Assembly: GCA_947471745.1 (NCBI GenBank)
Contig: CANJKZ010000820.1
Location: 131,501-195,500 of the forward strand
DNA: 64,000 bases
Direction of reading: 5' to 3'
Source of the DNA: Closterium sp. Naga37s-1
Lineage: Eukaryota; Streptophyta; Zygnematophyceae; Desmidiales; Closteriaceae
Shown here: in pieces, positions 1-10,734 of the stretch
How the letters are laid out: every line of letters begins with the position of its first letter
How positions within the stretch are numbered: position 1 is the first letter of the stretch
Translations under genes and position numbers: made by a program
The notes under the pieces: model-generated
The model's database searches: none
Seen by the model: only the letters and a program-made list of their open reading frames with translations
What the model was told of the DNA's origin: nothing

Positions 1-1526
1 GGGCGGGTGGGTGCGGGAGATGGGGGGAATGGAATGGGGAAAAGGGTGGTGGGGTGACGGGTATGGTGACCATGTGGCATGGCATGGAGGCACAACGAGT
101 GAGAGCGTGCGATGCGCAGGGAGGCAGCAGCACCATGCGTGGTCAGCAAAACACGCACATGCATGGCATGCGGAAGGCACGTGCACGGCAAGCAACAGGC
201 ACGCGCCGGGGCAGGCGGGCGGCGAGCGAGGGGGCAGTGGCACCTGGAAGGAGCGCGAGTAGTCATCGACTGCCATGCGCAGCTGCCAGAGCAGGTGAGG
301 AAACAAGCATGGTTACCGCATGGTTACCGCGCACAGAGGGGCGAGGGGCGCACCTGGAAGGAGCGGGAGTAGTCATCGACGGCCATGCGCAGCTGCCAGA
401 GCAGGTGGCGCAGCATGTCCCGCCGCCCCAGCAGCACACACACCACTGTGAACCGCGCCAGCCACCGCAGCTGCTTGTGCGCCACCGCCGCCTCGCTGCG
501 CGCCGCCTCTCTGAAATACTCGCGCCTGCACGAGGGGAGACAAAGTGGGGCGGGAAGACAGGCGGGAGGAGTAGGCAGGCGGAAGGGGAGAGACCGGGAG
601 GGGAAGCATTAGAGTCACACCTGTGAATGGCATCAGAGTCACACCTGTGAATGGCACTACAGTCACACCTGTGAATGGCACTACAGTCACACCTGTGAAT
701 GGCACTACAGTCACACCTGTGAATGGCATTACAGTCACACCTGTGAATGGCATCGTTATAGTCACAACTGTGAATGGCATCGTTATAGTCACACCTGTGA
801 ATGGCATCGTTATAGTCACACCTGTGAATGGCGTCGTAGAATATGAACGCCTCTAGCAGGTAGCTCGCGTCGCCCGTGCGCAGATAGTAGTTGTAGTACA
901 GCTGCCCTATGCGTGACGCGATCTCGCCGATCTCCCACCGCCTGCCCGCCAATCGCGGCGCGATAAACGGCAGAGAGGGTAATGCAGACGAGAAGGGAGG
1001 GATTGTGACGCGGACACAGGCGGAAACGAGGATTATCGCGAGAATGGGAGGCGGAATCGCGATGGCGGGCAGCGCGGCGCGGCACGTACTTGAGGCCCAT
1101 CTCGACGAGGCGCGCGCGGTGCTCTTGCTGGAAGCGCCAGAGGCGCGAGTAGACGCTGAAGGCCTTGTGGAAGTGCGCCTCCCACCGCTGCCGCCCGTAC
1201 AGCGGCAGCTCGCGCAGCCGCGCAAACTTCCCGTACGCCTTCTCCAGCAGCGCGCGGTACTGCTCCGCCATCGCCGCGCTCGATGCGCCCGCGCTCGTCA
1301 CAGGCGCGCTCGATACAGGCGCGCCTGCTGCAGGGGCAGTGGCGGCGGCGGAAGAGGAATGCGGCATGGCGGCGGAGGGAGCGGGCGCGGAAGGAGCTTC
1401 TAGGGGAGCGGGGGGCGCGGGGGGGTCGTTGCTTGGAGCGGAAGGAGATTCGGTGGAGTCTGGGGCATGTGCGGTTTGGGCATCGTGATCAGGCTTCGCA
1501 GGATTTGGCGGCGACGAATGCGGCAT
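1..1526 (-). CDS. SCAI-family protein (DUF3550/UPF0682), 5' part, runs off left edge
   Basis: Three coding exons are read on the minus strand: 1526..1090, 941..822 and 525..354, 729 nt in phase (243 codons), with GT-AG introns. The gene continues beyond position 1. Exon 1 starts with a low-complexity Pro/Ser/Ala leader of about 95 residues; an upstream in-frame ATG at 1632 is possible but adds only non-conserved sequence. The conserved part then reads YGKFARLRELPLYGRQRWEA, followed by FSVYSRLWRFQQEHR, RWEIGEIASRIGQLYYNYYL, SYLLEAFIFYDAI and LRWLARFTVVCVLLGR. This is the conserved N-terminal block I associate with SCAI and its plant homologues. Animal SCAI is a nuclear transcriptional cofactor; the plant function is not established. 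Both the exon 2 donor and the exon 3 donor are copied into the following introns (separate entries). The family call is from remembered similarity. Confidence 0.8.
244..300 (-). repeat. Partial copy of SCAI exon 3 end with its 5' splice site
   Basis: On the minus strand, about 57 nt ending at 244 repeat the last part of exon 3, which ends at 354. The copy keeps the TCCTTCCAG|GTG donor, differs at two or three positions, and lies 110 bp downstream in the intron. It could act as an alternative donor or a short pseudo-exon. Confidence 0.85.
608..836 (-). repeat. 24-27-bp minisatellite built from the SCAI exon 2 donor site
   Basis: About nine tandem units of 24 or 27 bp lie between 608 and 836. 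On the minus strand every unit contains ATTCACAG followed by GTGTGAC (one unit differs by a base), which is the exon 2 end plus its 5' splice site at 822/821. Both unit lengths are multiples of three and no unit contains a stop in the coding frame. Use of any downstream copy as donor would therefore lengthen the protein by 8 or 9 residues per unit without a frameshift. Confidence 0.9.
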
Positions 1527-3879
1527 GGCAGCAAGTGGTGAGATGTGGTGAGGTGTGGATTCAGGAAGCCATGTGGAAGGTTGGTGGGAAGAGCGCTCGA
1601 CCGCAGTTTGTTTGCAAACAGACTCCAGGCTCATTAAAGCGAACAGGATAACAATAAAAGATTGCTTATGATACATCGGGAGCTTATTGTCCAAGCCATC
1701 TCCGAGGCAATAAATTACTGAAGCACTGCAAGGGGCACAATCAAGCACTCAATCCCCGCAAATGCCTCAGAGAAGGTCAGTATTGGGCACTGGGCTTCCA
1801 GAGAAAGAGAGAGAGAGAGGGCTTAGAGCGGTGAAGGGCGGATGAGGGAAAGAAAGCAGATAAAGATGGAATGCGGGCCTGGGGGCCGCCAGATCAAACA
1901 AAACGAAACAATGGCTGCAGCAGCGATAACTTCCGCTGCGACTGTGAGAGAGAGAGAGTGTCAGCTGAATTCCAGGCGGCACCACGGGTCCTGTCGCCTC
2001 CAGGCGCCACCTATCCCACGAGAATATATTTATCTCTACGCCTCTATCGCGCATGGTGCAGAGAAGCGCCTCAGATCTGGACAGTCGTCGGCGCAACCTT
2101 GCCCGACTCCACCCGCTGCAGAGAGCCCACCCGCCCGCTCGCCCCCTCTGCGCCTGCGCTCAAGCTCCCGCGCACGGCGCAATGTCCGCGGGTCCTCCGC
2201 GGGCTGCCGCGTTCGCCCAGGTACGCCCTTCCCCAAGGCGAGCTCGCCCATTTCGAATCCGCCGAGCGCGGCTGGTACCCGTCGAAGCTCAGGCACCGCG
2301 GCACGCCCGTCGGCCCTTGCTGACGGATCGCCGGCTCCGCTGCCGCGTGGCCGTCAAAAGGGCCGCGGAGGAAGTCGGCTGCTGGCCACGGAGACTGTGA
2401 GTCGCCGGGGGACCGCTGCTCTGCCGCATTTCCCGCATCCAGCGGCAGGACTGACGGCAGTGAGTCCATGGTCGCTGCGCGCTCCGTGGAAGCTCGGCGC
2501 AAACCGCGTCCGTTGGAGGCTTGGGCTCCCCACGGTCGTTCCGCGTCGTCCTCCTTTGGGCTGCGCCGCGGGACCGCCCATGGCGGTGTCTGGCGTGGGA
2601 AACGGGAGAAGAGGCGGGACGAGCGCGAGCGAGAGACAGGGAAGCGAGGAGGCGGATGAGACACGCTGATCACGACATGGAGACGAGACGACCTGAGCCA
2701 ATACGCGACGCCGCGAGATGCGATGACACGAAACAAGCGGAGACAGAGCATACCTGGAGTGGAGTTGGAGGTTTGTGTGAGAGTGGACCCGCCATAGTGG
2801 CGATTCGCGTCAAGGCTCACAGGGAGGGTGGCGCCGCGAGAGAGCTATAAGGGAGCAGGATACTGGTTGACTCGCAGAGAAGTACAGGGAACCCTAGAAA
2901 GGCAGTGAATGGGACGTGCTAGTCGTGTGCGGAGCAGACTTGGAAGGGTTGAATAGCGTGGTGTGGTGGTGGAGATGGGGCGAGGTGGGGCGAGGGAAGG
3001 GGAATGGAGGTGGTGGTGTCGCCCGCCTCACTGGATGCCGCGTGAATCCGATTGCTGGCGGCGACACCTCGCCTAGATTACACGCCACGTTGCGCCAGCC
3101 CTCACCTCAGCAAGGAGCAGCAATCGCATCTGTCGCACAACTTGGTGTTTTCTACCCGAAGATGGAGGTTCGGGTCCACCGTCTCTGTTTCACTGGAATT
3201 CGACTTCAACTACAGTACAGCACAAAAGCCCGCGACAATGGTACGGGACGGGACCACTCTCCTAGCGAGGTAACGCTTTCATCTCTCGGGCAGTTTTGTT
3301 CTGGATCCGACCTTGAGCGCACTCCCCTTTGACTCGGACTCGACCCTTACCCCCGGTGGAGCCTGGCTGGTCTGGACGCCCAACCGCGCAGCCTTCTGTC
3401 GCACACTCGCAGACCCACTCGGCGACGGGGAAAAGGTCCCTGAGCGATCTGCCGAAGCAAGAATGGTACAGTACAGAGATCCAGCAGGTTTCCCTTCCGC
3501 TTTTTGTCGTTTCCACAGCACACGCTGCAGAAGGGACCCAGTCAACATGCTGCAGTTGAGGAAAATAATTATACACGCGGATATGCTTACAACGCATGTG
3601 TTTAGAAATTGCAAGTCAGTTCAATTAAATCCTTGATTGCTGCTGCCATGTACCGTACCTTACTTATGATGCCCCTAGTCAGCATGGATACTCCGACCAA
3701 CAGCACCATTCTCACCACAGAAGTTTCCAGAGCACCCATCAACAGTTGCTGCTATGTCAGATGGTTGACTAATTGGCTCACAAGGGATGACAGATCAAGA
3801 GGCTCATAGCATAACTATCAGAAATTCTGTACAACATTCCTTGGCAGGCGCAAGGAAACAAAAATGCTGCTAAGGAAAT
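1527..3879. other. Intergenic region, no confident gene
   Basis: No recognisable protein was found here. GC-rich open frames overlap on both strands between 1842 and 2820. The best-looking is minus 2469..2071, 132 codons beginning MDSLPSVLPLDAG, but it matches no family I know and has no supporting exon structure. A TATA-like tract (atatatttat) at about 2024 could belong to a plus-strand promoter. 1690-1830 and 2900-3850 show only low-complexity or unremarkable sequence. The region also serves as the SCAI upstream region and the ABCB28 downstream region. Confidence 0.5.
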
Positions 3880-6800
3880 CTACTCAAACGTCAAGTGCTG
3901 CGCATTAACCAGTGTGGCATAAGCACCCCCCTGTGCCACGAGCTGGGCGTGTGTCCCCCTCTCTACAAGCCGGCCGGCCGCCATCACCACGATCTGATCT
4001 GCTGCCTGCACCGTGCTCAGCCGATGCGCTATCACCAGCGTCGTGCGGCCCTGGGAAAGGGGGTAAAGGGAGAGAGGGCATGTGTGTGATGCATGGTTTC
4101 GGAACACGCACATCCAGGCCACTCAAAAAACAAGCACATGAGCCGTGGCTCTCAAACTCGCTGCATCCCTTGCCCCACCATCACCTAATACTCCCTCCCC
4201 TCACCTGCATGAGCCCCTCCAGTGCCTGCTGCACGAGTCGCTCCGACACGCTGTCGAGTGCACTCGTGGCCTCGTCCAGAATCAGAATCGGCGCGTCCTT
4301 CAGTATCGCTCGCGCTATTGCGAGACGCTGCCAGGGGAAAATGGGAGAGGGGAGAGGTGAATCGAGAAGCACAATTCAAGCACATGTACGTGCACGAGAG
4401 CATACAGTAGGAATCAGGTGCGCATGGGAGCAGATGGCATGGGCTTGCAGGGAGGTTTGGGATGGGTGGGTGCAGGGTGTGTGGCACAAGGCAGGCAACA
4501 CAATACCTCCCAGTAGTGCGAGCACAAGGCAAGGAAAGCAAGTTTTTCCGTGCTGCAGGGGCACGGCGGGTGAGAGCAGCAGCGTGGGTGGGTGGGTGGC
4601 AGCTCACCTGCCTCTGGCCGCCGCTGAGCAGCCCACCCCTCTCCCCCACCATCGTGTCGTACCCCTGCCATGCTCACAGCACGGGCGGGTGCGGGGGAGG
4701 GAAAGGAGGGAGGGTGAGCGGAGGAGTGGCAGTGAGGGAGGTGGAGTTTTCTAAGAAGCACGCGTGGATGCGGGATGATATGGCGGACGATGGAGAGAAA
4801 TGGTACAAAACAGCAACGAATGTGCGCAGTGTCATGCGCATGAGTGGGCATGGAAAGATACAGCATGGAATGGCAAGAGCAAGCATGGCATGGCAAGGAA
4901 AGAGCATGGCGCACCTGGGGCAGCTTCAGTATGAACTCATGGGCGTTGGCCGCCTTGGCAGCCCTGATGACGTCAGCCTCTGCCACGTCAGCGTCTGGGA
5001 GGCCATAGGCAATGTTGTCGCGCACGGACATGGCGAAGAGCACGGGCTCCTGGCTGACGAGTGAGACAGCGCGCGTCCACTGCGTGCGGTCGAATGATGC
5101 TATGTCCTCGCCCGCCAGTGATATCGTGCCCGCTACCGGCTGGTGCCACAGCCATGCACGCACGCACGCACACAAACACACAGGGGCAGTGAATGGGGGA
5201 GGGATGAGAAAGGCACGGAGAGGCGAGAGGAAAGGAGGAAAGGGAAGGAAACCAAACGAGTCCGTGCTTTGCAGGCAGCAGCACATAACCAGGAGCAGCA
5301 TGGTCTCTCTCCTCTATCCACGGCATGTGCATGGAGCATGGGCCATGGCGGCACATGCAGGGAGGGAGGAGCTGTGATGTGACCCATGGCACCGCACCAC
5401 ATCGCAGCGCACCTCATAGAACCTGGAGAGCAGCTGCACGACGGTGGACTTGCCCGCGCCACTGCCGCCCACGAGCGCTGTGACAGTGCCACGTGGCAGC
5501 ACGAGATTGATGCCCTTTATCACCTCCACTGCCGCCCGCTGCGGATACGCAAAGCGCACGTCTGTGGGCGAGGGAAGGAGGGAAGGGGGAGGACGTGGTT
5601 GAGGAGAGAGAGCAATTGGACAGGAGGAAGGAGAGTTGGAGGGGTGTGTGACACAGAGAGTGGAGGAACGGGGTTAGGGAAGCGACAATGAGAGTGGGGG
5701 TTGCATGCATGTATGAAGTGATGGTGATCAGCTGATAGCCACGTGAAATCAGAGTGTTATTGAGACGTCTCAGAAACACTCTTATTTCACAGGGCATGGC
5801 AAAGTCAACCTACCTCTGAACTCAATGCCGCCCGTCCATGCCAGCTCACACGCCGACAACCCCTTCCCGCCCCCCACCACCGCTCCATTCCCTCTCTGCA
5901 CCGCAATCAGCCCCTCCTTTTCCTCCGCTTCTCCCACCACCCCCACGGCCGCCGGCTCGGGGCAAGGGGTGGAGGGGGGAAGCGGCACGGAGAGGTCCGG
6001 GAGCGGTTCGGGGATGGAGAGGTTGGGTTCGGGGGGCGAGGCGGAGAGGAGGGCGTTGATGCGCGCCACTGCAGAGAGCGCGTTCTGCACGTCCGCCATG
6101 GTGTTCACCAGCCCCTGGATCTGTTGGGTTGGGGAGGGTTGACAGGGGGGAGGGGAAGGAGAGGGGTAGGTTCAGGCATGAATGGTGTAAAGGCGAGCAG
6201 GCATGTTGCAGCGAGGGCGTTCTGCACGTCCGCCATTGTGTTCACCAGTCCCTGGATCTGCGGACGGGGAGGGGGGGGGAAGGGGAGGGGGAAGGGGGAA
6301 GGGGGAAAGAAGGGGAGGGGCTGAGGGTGATGAGTGCAGAGAGGGCGTCCTGCACATCCGCCATGGTGCTCACGAGCCCCTGGATCGGCGGAAGGGGAGA
6401 GGGAGGGAGGGGGGTGAGGGATGATGGAAGGTGTGGTGTGGTGCAAGCAAGGGCATGTGGGCATGGATTCGAGGCCCGAATAACTGTGACTGGAATGAGC
6501 AGCGTCTGGATATGTATGGAGTAAGTGTAAGGGGGAGGGAGAGGAGGGACGCTGGCATGCGCGGTGCCATGGCATGGCATGCAGACATAGAGGCATGAAT
6601 TAGGGTTCCGAGCCGGTGGAGGGCGGCATGCAGTGCCTTTCACAGGCAGGGGCACACAAGCATGCATGCACGAGGCCAAGGGAGGGGGGCGGTGGAAGGG
6701 GGGGGATGTGCTGGGCAGGCAGTGCTTTGCAGAACAGTGGAGGGCAGGCAGTGGAACGACCTTGCGTCAAACACAAGAGACAGCTTGCAACGAGGATGGC

Positions 6801-9406
6801 AGGGGCTGGGAGGACGGAGGGGAGCAGAGGGGAGAGGAGGGGAGGGGCTTACAGCGAAGGTGAGGAGGAAGGTGTAGCCCACGAACGCCAGCACCGTGCC
6901 CGCTGCCATCACGCCCTGTGCCGCATGGGATGGGGTGGGGTGGGGTGGGGTGGGTTGGGGTGGGATGGGTGCATGGGAGGGGAAGGGACGTATGGGATGG
7001 GTGGGTTGGGTTGCATGGGATGGCATTGGGTGCTGGGATGGGATGGATGGGGTGCATGGCATTGAACGCGGTGCATGGGATGGGGCATGGGAAGAAGGGA
7101 TGGTGTGGAATGATTCGATAAGAATGGATAGAGTGGTCAAGTGCGGTGCTGCAGAGCACCGACCAGCTCACACGCTTCAACTCCACCTCACTAATCCACT
7201 GCTGCTGCTCCACCCCGCACCCTCCCTCCGCTATTCCCCCCCCTCCAGACTCCCTCATCATCCCCGAAATGCACCCCCCTGCGTCCCCCTTCCCACCTCC
7301 CGTCTTCGCCTTCGCCTCATACCCCCGTGTGGCATGAGCAGTACGCACCATTTGGACCTTGTGCCCGCCCAGGATGTAGACACACATGAGGGAGATGTAC
7401 ACGCAGCCACGTGTCAGCGCCTCGTTGGTCGACTTGAGCACACTCAGCCGCGTGCCCGTCTCCCGCGCCTCTGCCACGTGGCCTGCGAACCGCCCCAGCT
7501 GCCGCGCCTCGCCTCCAAACGACCGTACCTGGGGGACAAAGAGAAGAGAAGGGTGAGGGTACGGGGTTTTGGGGGGGGGTGGAGGAGAGGGCGGGGGGGA
7601 AAGAGGGGAAGAAAGGGAAGGAGTTGGCATGGATAAAACCATGCATGTAAATACAGCTGCTCGGTTGTGTGAACTAGCGCCTGACCTAATTGAACCCCAG
7701 CTGCCTCGACGCACTCGCCACCTCAATAATCGGCTCGAGAGGCAGGCAGGGGGGGCGAGTGGGGCACGGCGCTCACGGTGCGGATGATACGGCGCGAGAG
7801 GCAGGCAGGGGGGACGAGTGGGTGGCGGTGCGGATGACTTGGCGCTCACGGTGCGGATGGCTTGGCGCTCACGGTGCGGATGGCTTGGAAGGTCTCGGTG
7901 GCGGAGTCGGTGATGCGCGCCTGGGTGGCGGTGCTGCGCGCGAACACGGGCAGCGTGCCGCGCTTGTAGATGCCCGCGATGAGCGAGATGCCCACCGCCA
8001 GCAGCGAGAACACGGGCGCCAGGTCCGGCGCGATCACGAACAGGATCGCCAGTGTTGACACCACCTGCCGGGTATGGGGAGGGACGGGGAGGGGCGGGGA
8101 GGAGAGGTGTGTGGAGGGGAATAGCAGGGGTTTGGCGATAGCATGGACGTGGAGGTATCGATGGTGGCGCGTGGCAGTGACGGGAGGGGGAGCATGGGGG
8201 TGCGCGTGTGGGATGGCGGTGACTGAGCTGGGGGAGGCATCGCTCGCTCTCCGCGCATCTCTCTGCGCTCTCGTTTCTCTGCGCGCCCCCCTTTACCCGC
8301 GCTCTGGTTTCGCACCTCGCAGATGGAGCGGAGGCCGCGGTCGCGAGTGACGTTGTCGGTGACGGCCTTGTCCATGAACCCCAGCTCCGACGACAGCACG
8401 CCGCTCAGCGCCGCCACCTTGTGCGCGTCGTAGAACGCCACCTGCGCCCACCGCGCGGTGCGCGGGGAGGATTGAAAGGGGGGAAGGGGAGCGGAGGGGA
8501 TGCGGGGGACGAGGATAGCCGCAGGAGGGAATGATGAGAGTAAGGCGACAATTTAAGAAAGAAAGGAGCTTTGAGTTTCCATTTTCTGTTTTCGTGGCGA
8601 CTCCGTCCTTTGTGAGCGCGGCGCACTTTACATTGTTGATTTTTTAAACGTACCTTCTGCAGCAGCAGGCGGCGGAAGACGCGGACCCGGACGGCGGCCA
8701 TGACGGACTCCCACACGGCGGAGAGCGACGACACGAACAGCAGCGTGGCCGCCGGCTCCAGCACGTAGATCGCCGCAATTGGTAGCAGCAGCTGCGCCAG
8801 CGGCACGGGCACGGGCGCCACGAGCGCCTGCACGAAGTTACCGTTGATGCGCGGCAGCACCACGTTGCACGTCGTCCCCGCGATGAGACCCACGGCGAGC
8901 CCCACCAGCCGCAGTTTGTGCCGCAGCACCAGACCAACCACGAGCTGCCACGTAATCACTGGCGACGCCGCCTGCTGTTCTTTCCGCGGCTCCTCTGCGC
9001 GCGAATCGCGCAAATCGTCCACCGCGAGTTCTTTCTCTTCGCTGCTAAACTCCTGCGCGCTACAGTACCCGTCCTCCGCCTCCCCCTCGCACTCCTCTTC
9101 CTCCGCCACGACTAGCGACGCGGCCCCATTTCCTTCGACAGCGGCTTGAGAAGCAAGCCGCCCTGGTCTTAATTTGGCACGGAATTGTGTAAGGTAAGGG
9201 AAACGAGAGCTCGAATCACGCCCTAAACAGGCACGTTGTCGTGGCCTCGCTGAAAACGCGTGCCTTTGCCTTTGCGTTGCATAAGTACTCACGGGGTTGT
9301 CCGTTACTAAGCTATGGTGTACAAATGCTCGTCTCGACTCAGCGCCACGACAGGAGCTCAGCGCAGACGCAAGAGCCGGCCGAGCAACAGCGCTGGTGAC
9401 AGCCAT
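3880..9406 (-). CDS. ABCB28: ABCB28-like half-size ABC transporter, predicted plastid
   Basis: Eleven exons: 9406..8654, 8441..8316, 8064..7873, 7528..7349, 6915..6853, 6120..5814, 5561..5413, 5139..4915, 4664..4608, 4327..4205 and 4050..3880. They total 2346 nt, exactly 782 codons including stop (781 aa). The Ser/Ala/Arg-rich start ([18 protein letters not shown]) resembles a plastid transit peptide; another in-frame ATG lies 12 codons upstream. The membrane domain occupies roughly residues 160-460. The nucleotide-binding domain carries Walker [11 protein letters not shown]-loop SQEPVLF, signature LSGGQ, Walker [13 protein letters not shown] and H-loop VIAHRLST. The whole protein aligns from memory with Arabidopsis ABCB28 (NAP8), including its end QHLTFE. 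It should act as a dimer coupling ATP hydrolysis to transport across a plastid membrane; the substrate is unknown. A Pro/Glu-rich linker of about 70 residues lies in exon 6. Confidence 0.93.
6208..6385 (-). repeat. Two upstream partial copies of ABCB28 exon 6 acceptor and exon start
   Basis: The true exon 6 starts at 6120 and encodes [18 protein letters not shown]. Two earlier copies of the acceptor plus about 50 nt of exon start at 6257 ([18 protein letters not shown]) and 6385 ([18 protein letters not shown]). They are spaced 137 and 128 bp apart. The 6257 copy keeps a usable CAG before the exon. The 6385 copy reads CCG there, but has an internal ATCCAG that could still serve as an acceptor. 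Use of either would put the rest of the exon out of frame or add a pseudo-exon. Confidence 0.9.
7765..7890 (-). repeat. 23-bp tandem copies of the ABCB28 exon 3 donor
   Basis: The minus-strand sequence GCCATCCGCACC|GTGAGCGCC at the exon 3 end (7873/7872) is repeated immediately downstream with a 23-bp period, and again in degraded form near 7765-7830. Copies keep the GTGAGC donor core. Unlike the SCAI array, 23 bp is not a multiple of three, so use of later donors would shift the frame. Confidence 0.8.
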
Positions 9407-10729
9407 GGCCCGAATCGTCCCAGTTTCGCGAGGTTGGCACACTACTGCAGCGCCAAAGCCAAGAAAAGGACCAGCTTTCCTATGACCTGGCTCAAGACTA
9501 CACCTGGCGCGAATAAACGAGTATTTCCCTCGTAATAGTCTATACTCCTGCGTCAGTGGTCGCGAGGAAGAGCTGCTCGGGCGAAATGCGGCGGCGAAAC
9601 TCAGTTCTGCTGGACGAGAAGGACCATATGGCGGAAAAGGTTCCTAATCGCGTGCTTATAGGTCAACTCTTGATACAACTCTGCCGTGGTACATCGTGCA
9701 CGGTGCAGAATGGACGAGAGAATCAGAGTTCCTCCTATAAAAAGTTTATGCCTGTGGTCCCTCTCGCGAGTTCGCAACTGTCTGGCGCGGGAGAAGACCT
9801 GGAGGTTTGTGGGGAGCGGGTGCGGTGCGGACAGCTTGGGCACTGCTTCTTGAATCTTGATTGGCCATTGAGCGCCTCTTCGCCAGGGAGCGGACGCGAA
9901 GCACGCAGCGGCTGCTTCGGATTGGTGGCTGATTTGCAATTTGGTGCATGCAGCGGGAAGGGGATGGTGGCGTGGCGATGGTGGGGAAGACAGAGAGCAT
10001 GGAGTGACGTGGGCGATCCGAGGTCGACAGCGTGGTGCAGCCTGACACCTTGTGGGGCTGGTATGGCCTTGGTGGCATGTGACGTGGCGCACAAGCACCT
10101 GCTCATCCACTCATGTGTACGCGAATTCAACAGATTGGGGATGGCGACGGTGACTGAGCTTTACGAGTTGCGAAGGCACTTTGCGAAAGCACACGACGGC
10201 AAAAAAACCCGCAGCGAAAAAGAGGAAAAGCGTCAATGATACGACAACCCTCACATCTCAAAGCACTACAGACATTCCCAAAGTCAGATGTACAGTCATC
10301 CCCTACGCAAGCGCCAGCAGTTTCTCAGATGTAATCATCCGTTAAAGCCCAAGACCTGAATTACTCAACGGAAGTCAACGGAAAAAAATAGGTTCGGAAG
10401 GGAGGGACACGGAGGTTCGGTTGGGGTGCGAAGCACTTTCGCTCGCGAAACCAATTTGCGACAAAAGTTTCTCGCGCACAAGAATATGAGTGATGGGTGG
10501 TCCTTCCCACAACGACCAGAAAAGGGCATCCATCCCAAACTGTGCACAGTTTGAGATAGCACGCAGATAACTAGGCATAGAGCATACCTGTAGACATAGC
10601 GGGGAATCAGAGGCGCCTTACGAATGAGTGTGGCGCGGATTTCGATGACGCGCAAAGATAGTGTCCGCTGGTGTCGAAATGCAGGTTTGAGTGCAACTGA
10701 TGCGTAAACTCGCGGCGAATATCGTAGCG
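9407..10729. other. Intergenic region upstream of ABCB28
   Basis: No supported gene. A plus-strand open frame at 9556..10239 (227 codons) has no family resemblance and mixed composition, so it was not called. The first few hundred bases should contain the ABCB28 promoter. The segment from 10342 carries the small element listed separately. Confidence 0.5.
10342..10560. repeat. Copy of a small palindrome-bearing element (inverted relative to 15.6 kb copy)
   Basis: TTAAAGCCCAAGACCTGAAT at 10342, continuing TAC, is identical over 23 bp to the reverse complement of 15615-15637. The perfect 18-bp palindrome CAAACTGTGCACAGTTTG lies at 10536-10553 and is also present near the 15.6-kb copy. The interior differs, so this looks like a diverged or partial family member. 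The outer boundaries are uncertain. Confidence 0.55.
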
Positions 10730-10734
10730 TGACC

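Noticed and set aside
9556-10239. Plus-strand frame of 227 codons
   Set aside because: No family resemblance, no neighbouring exon, and overlapping frames of similar length on the other strand.
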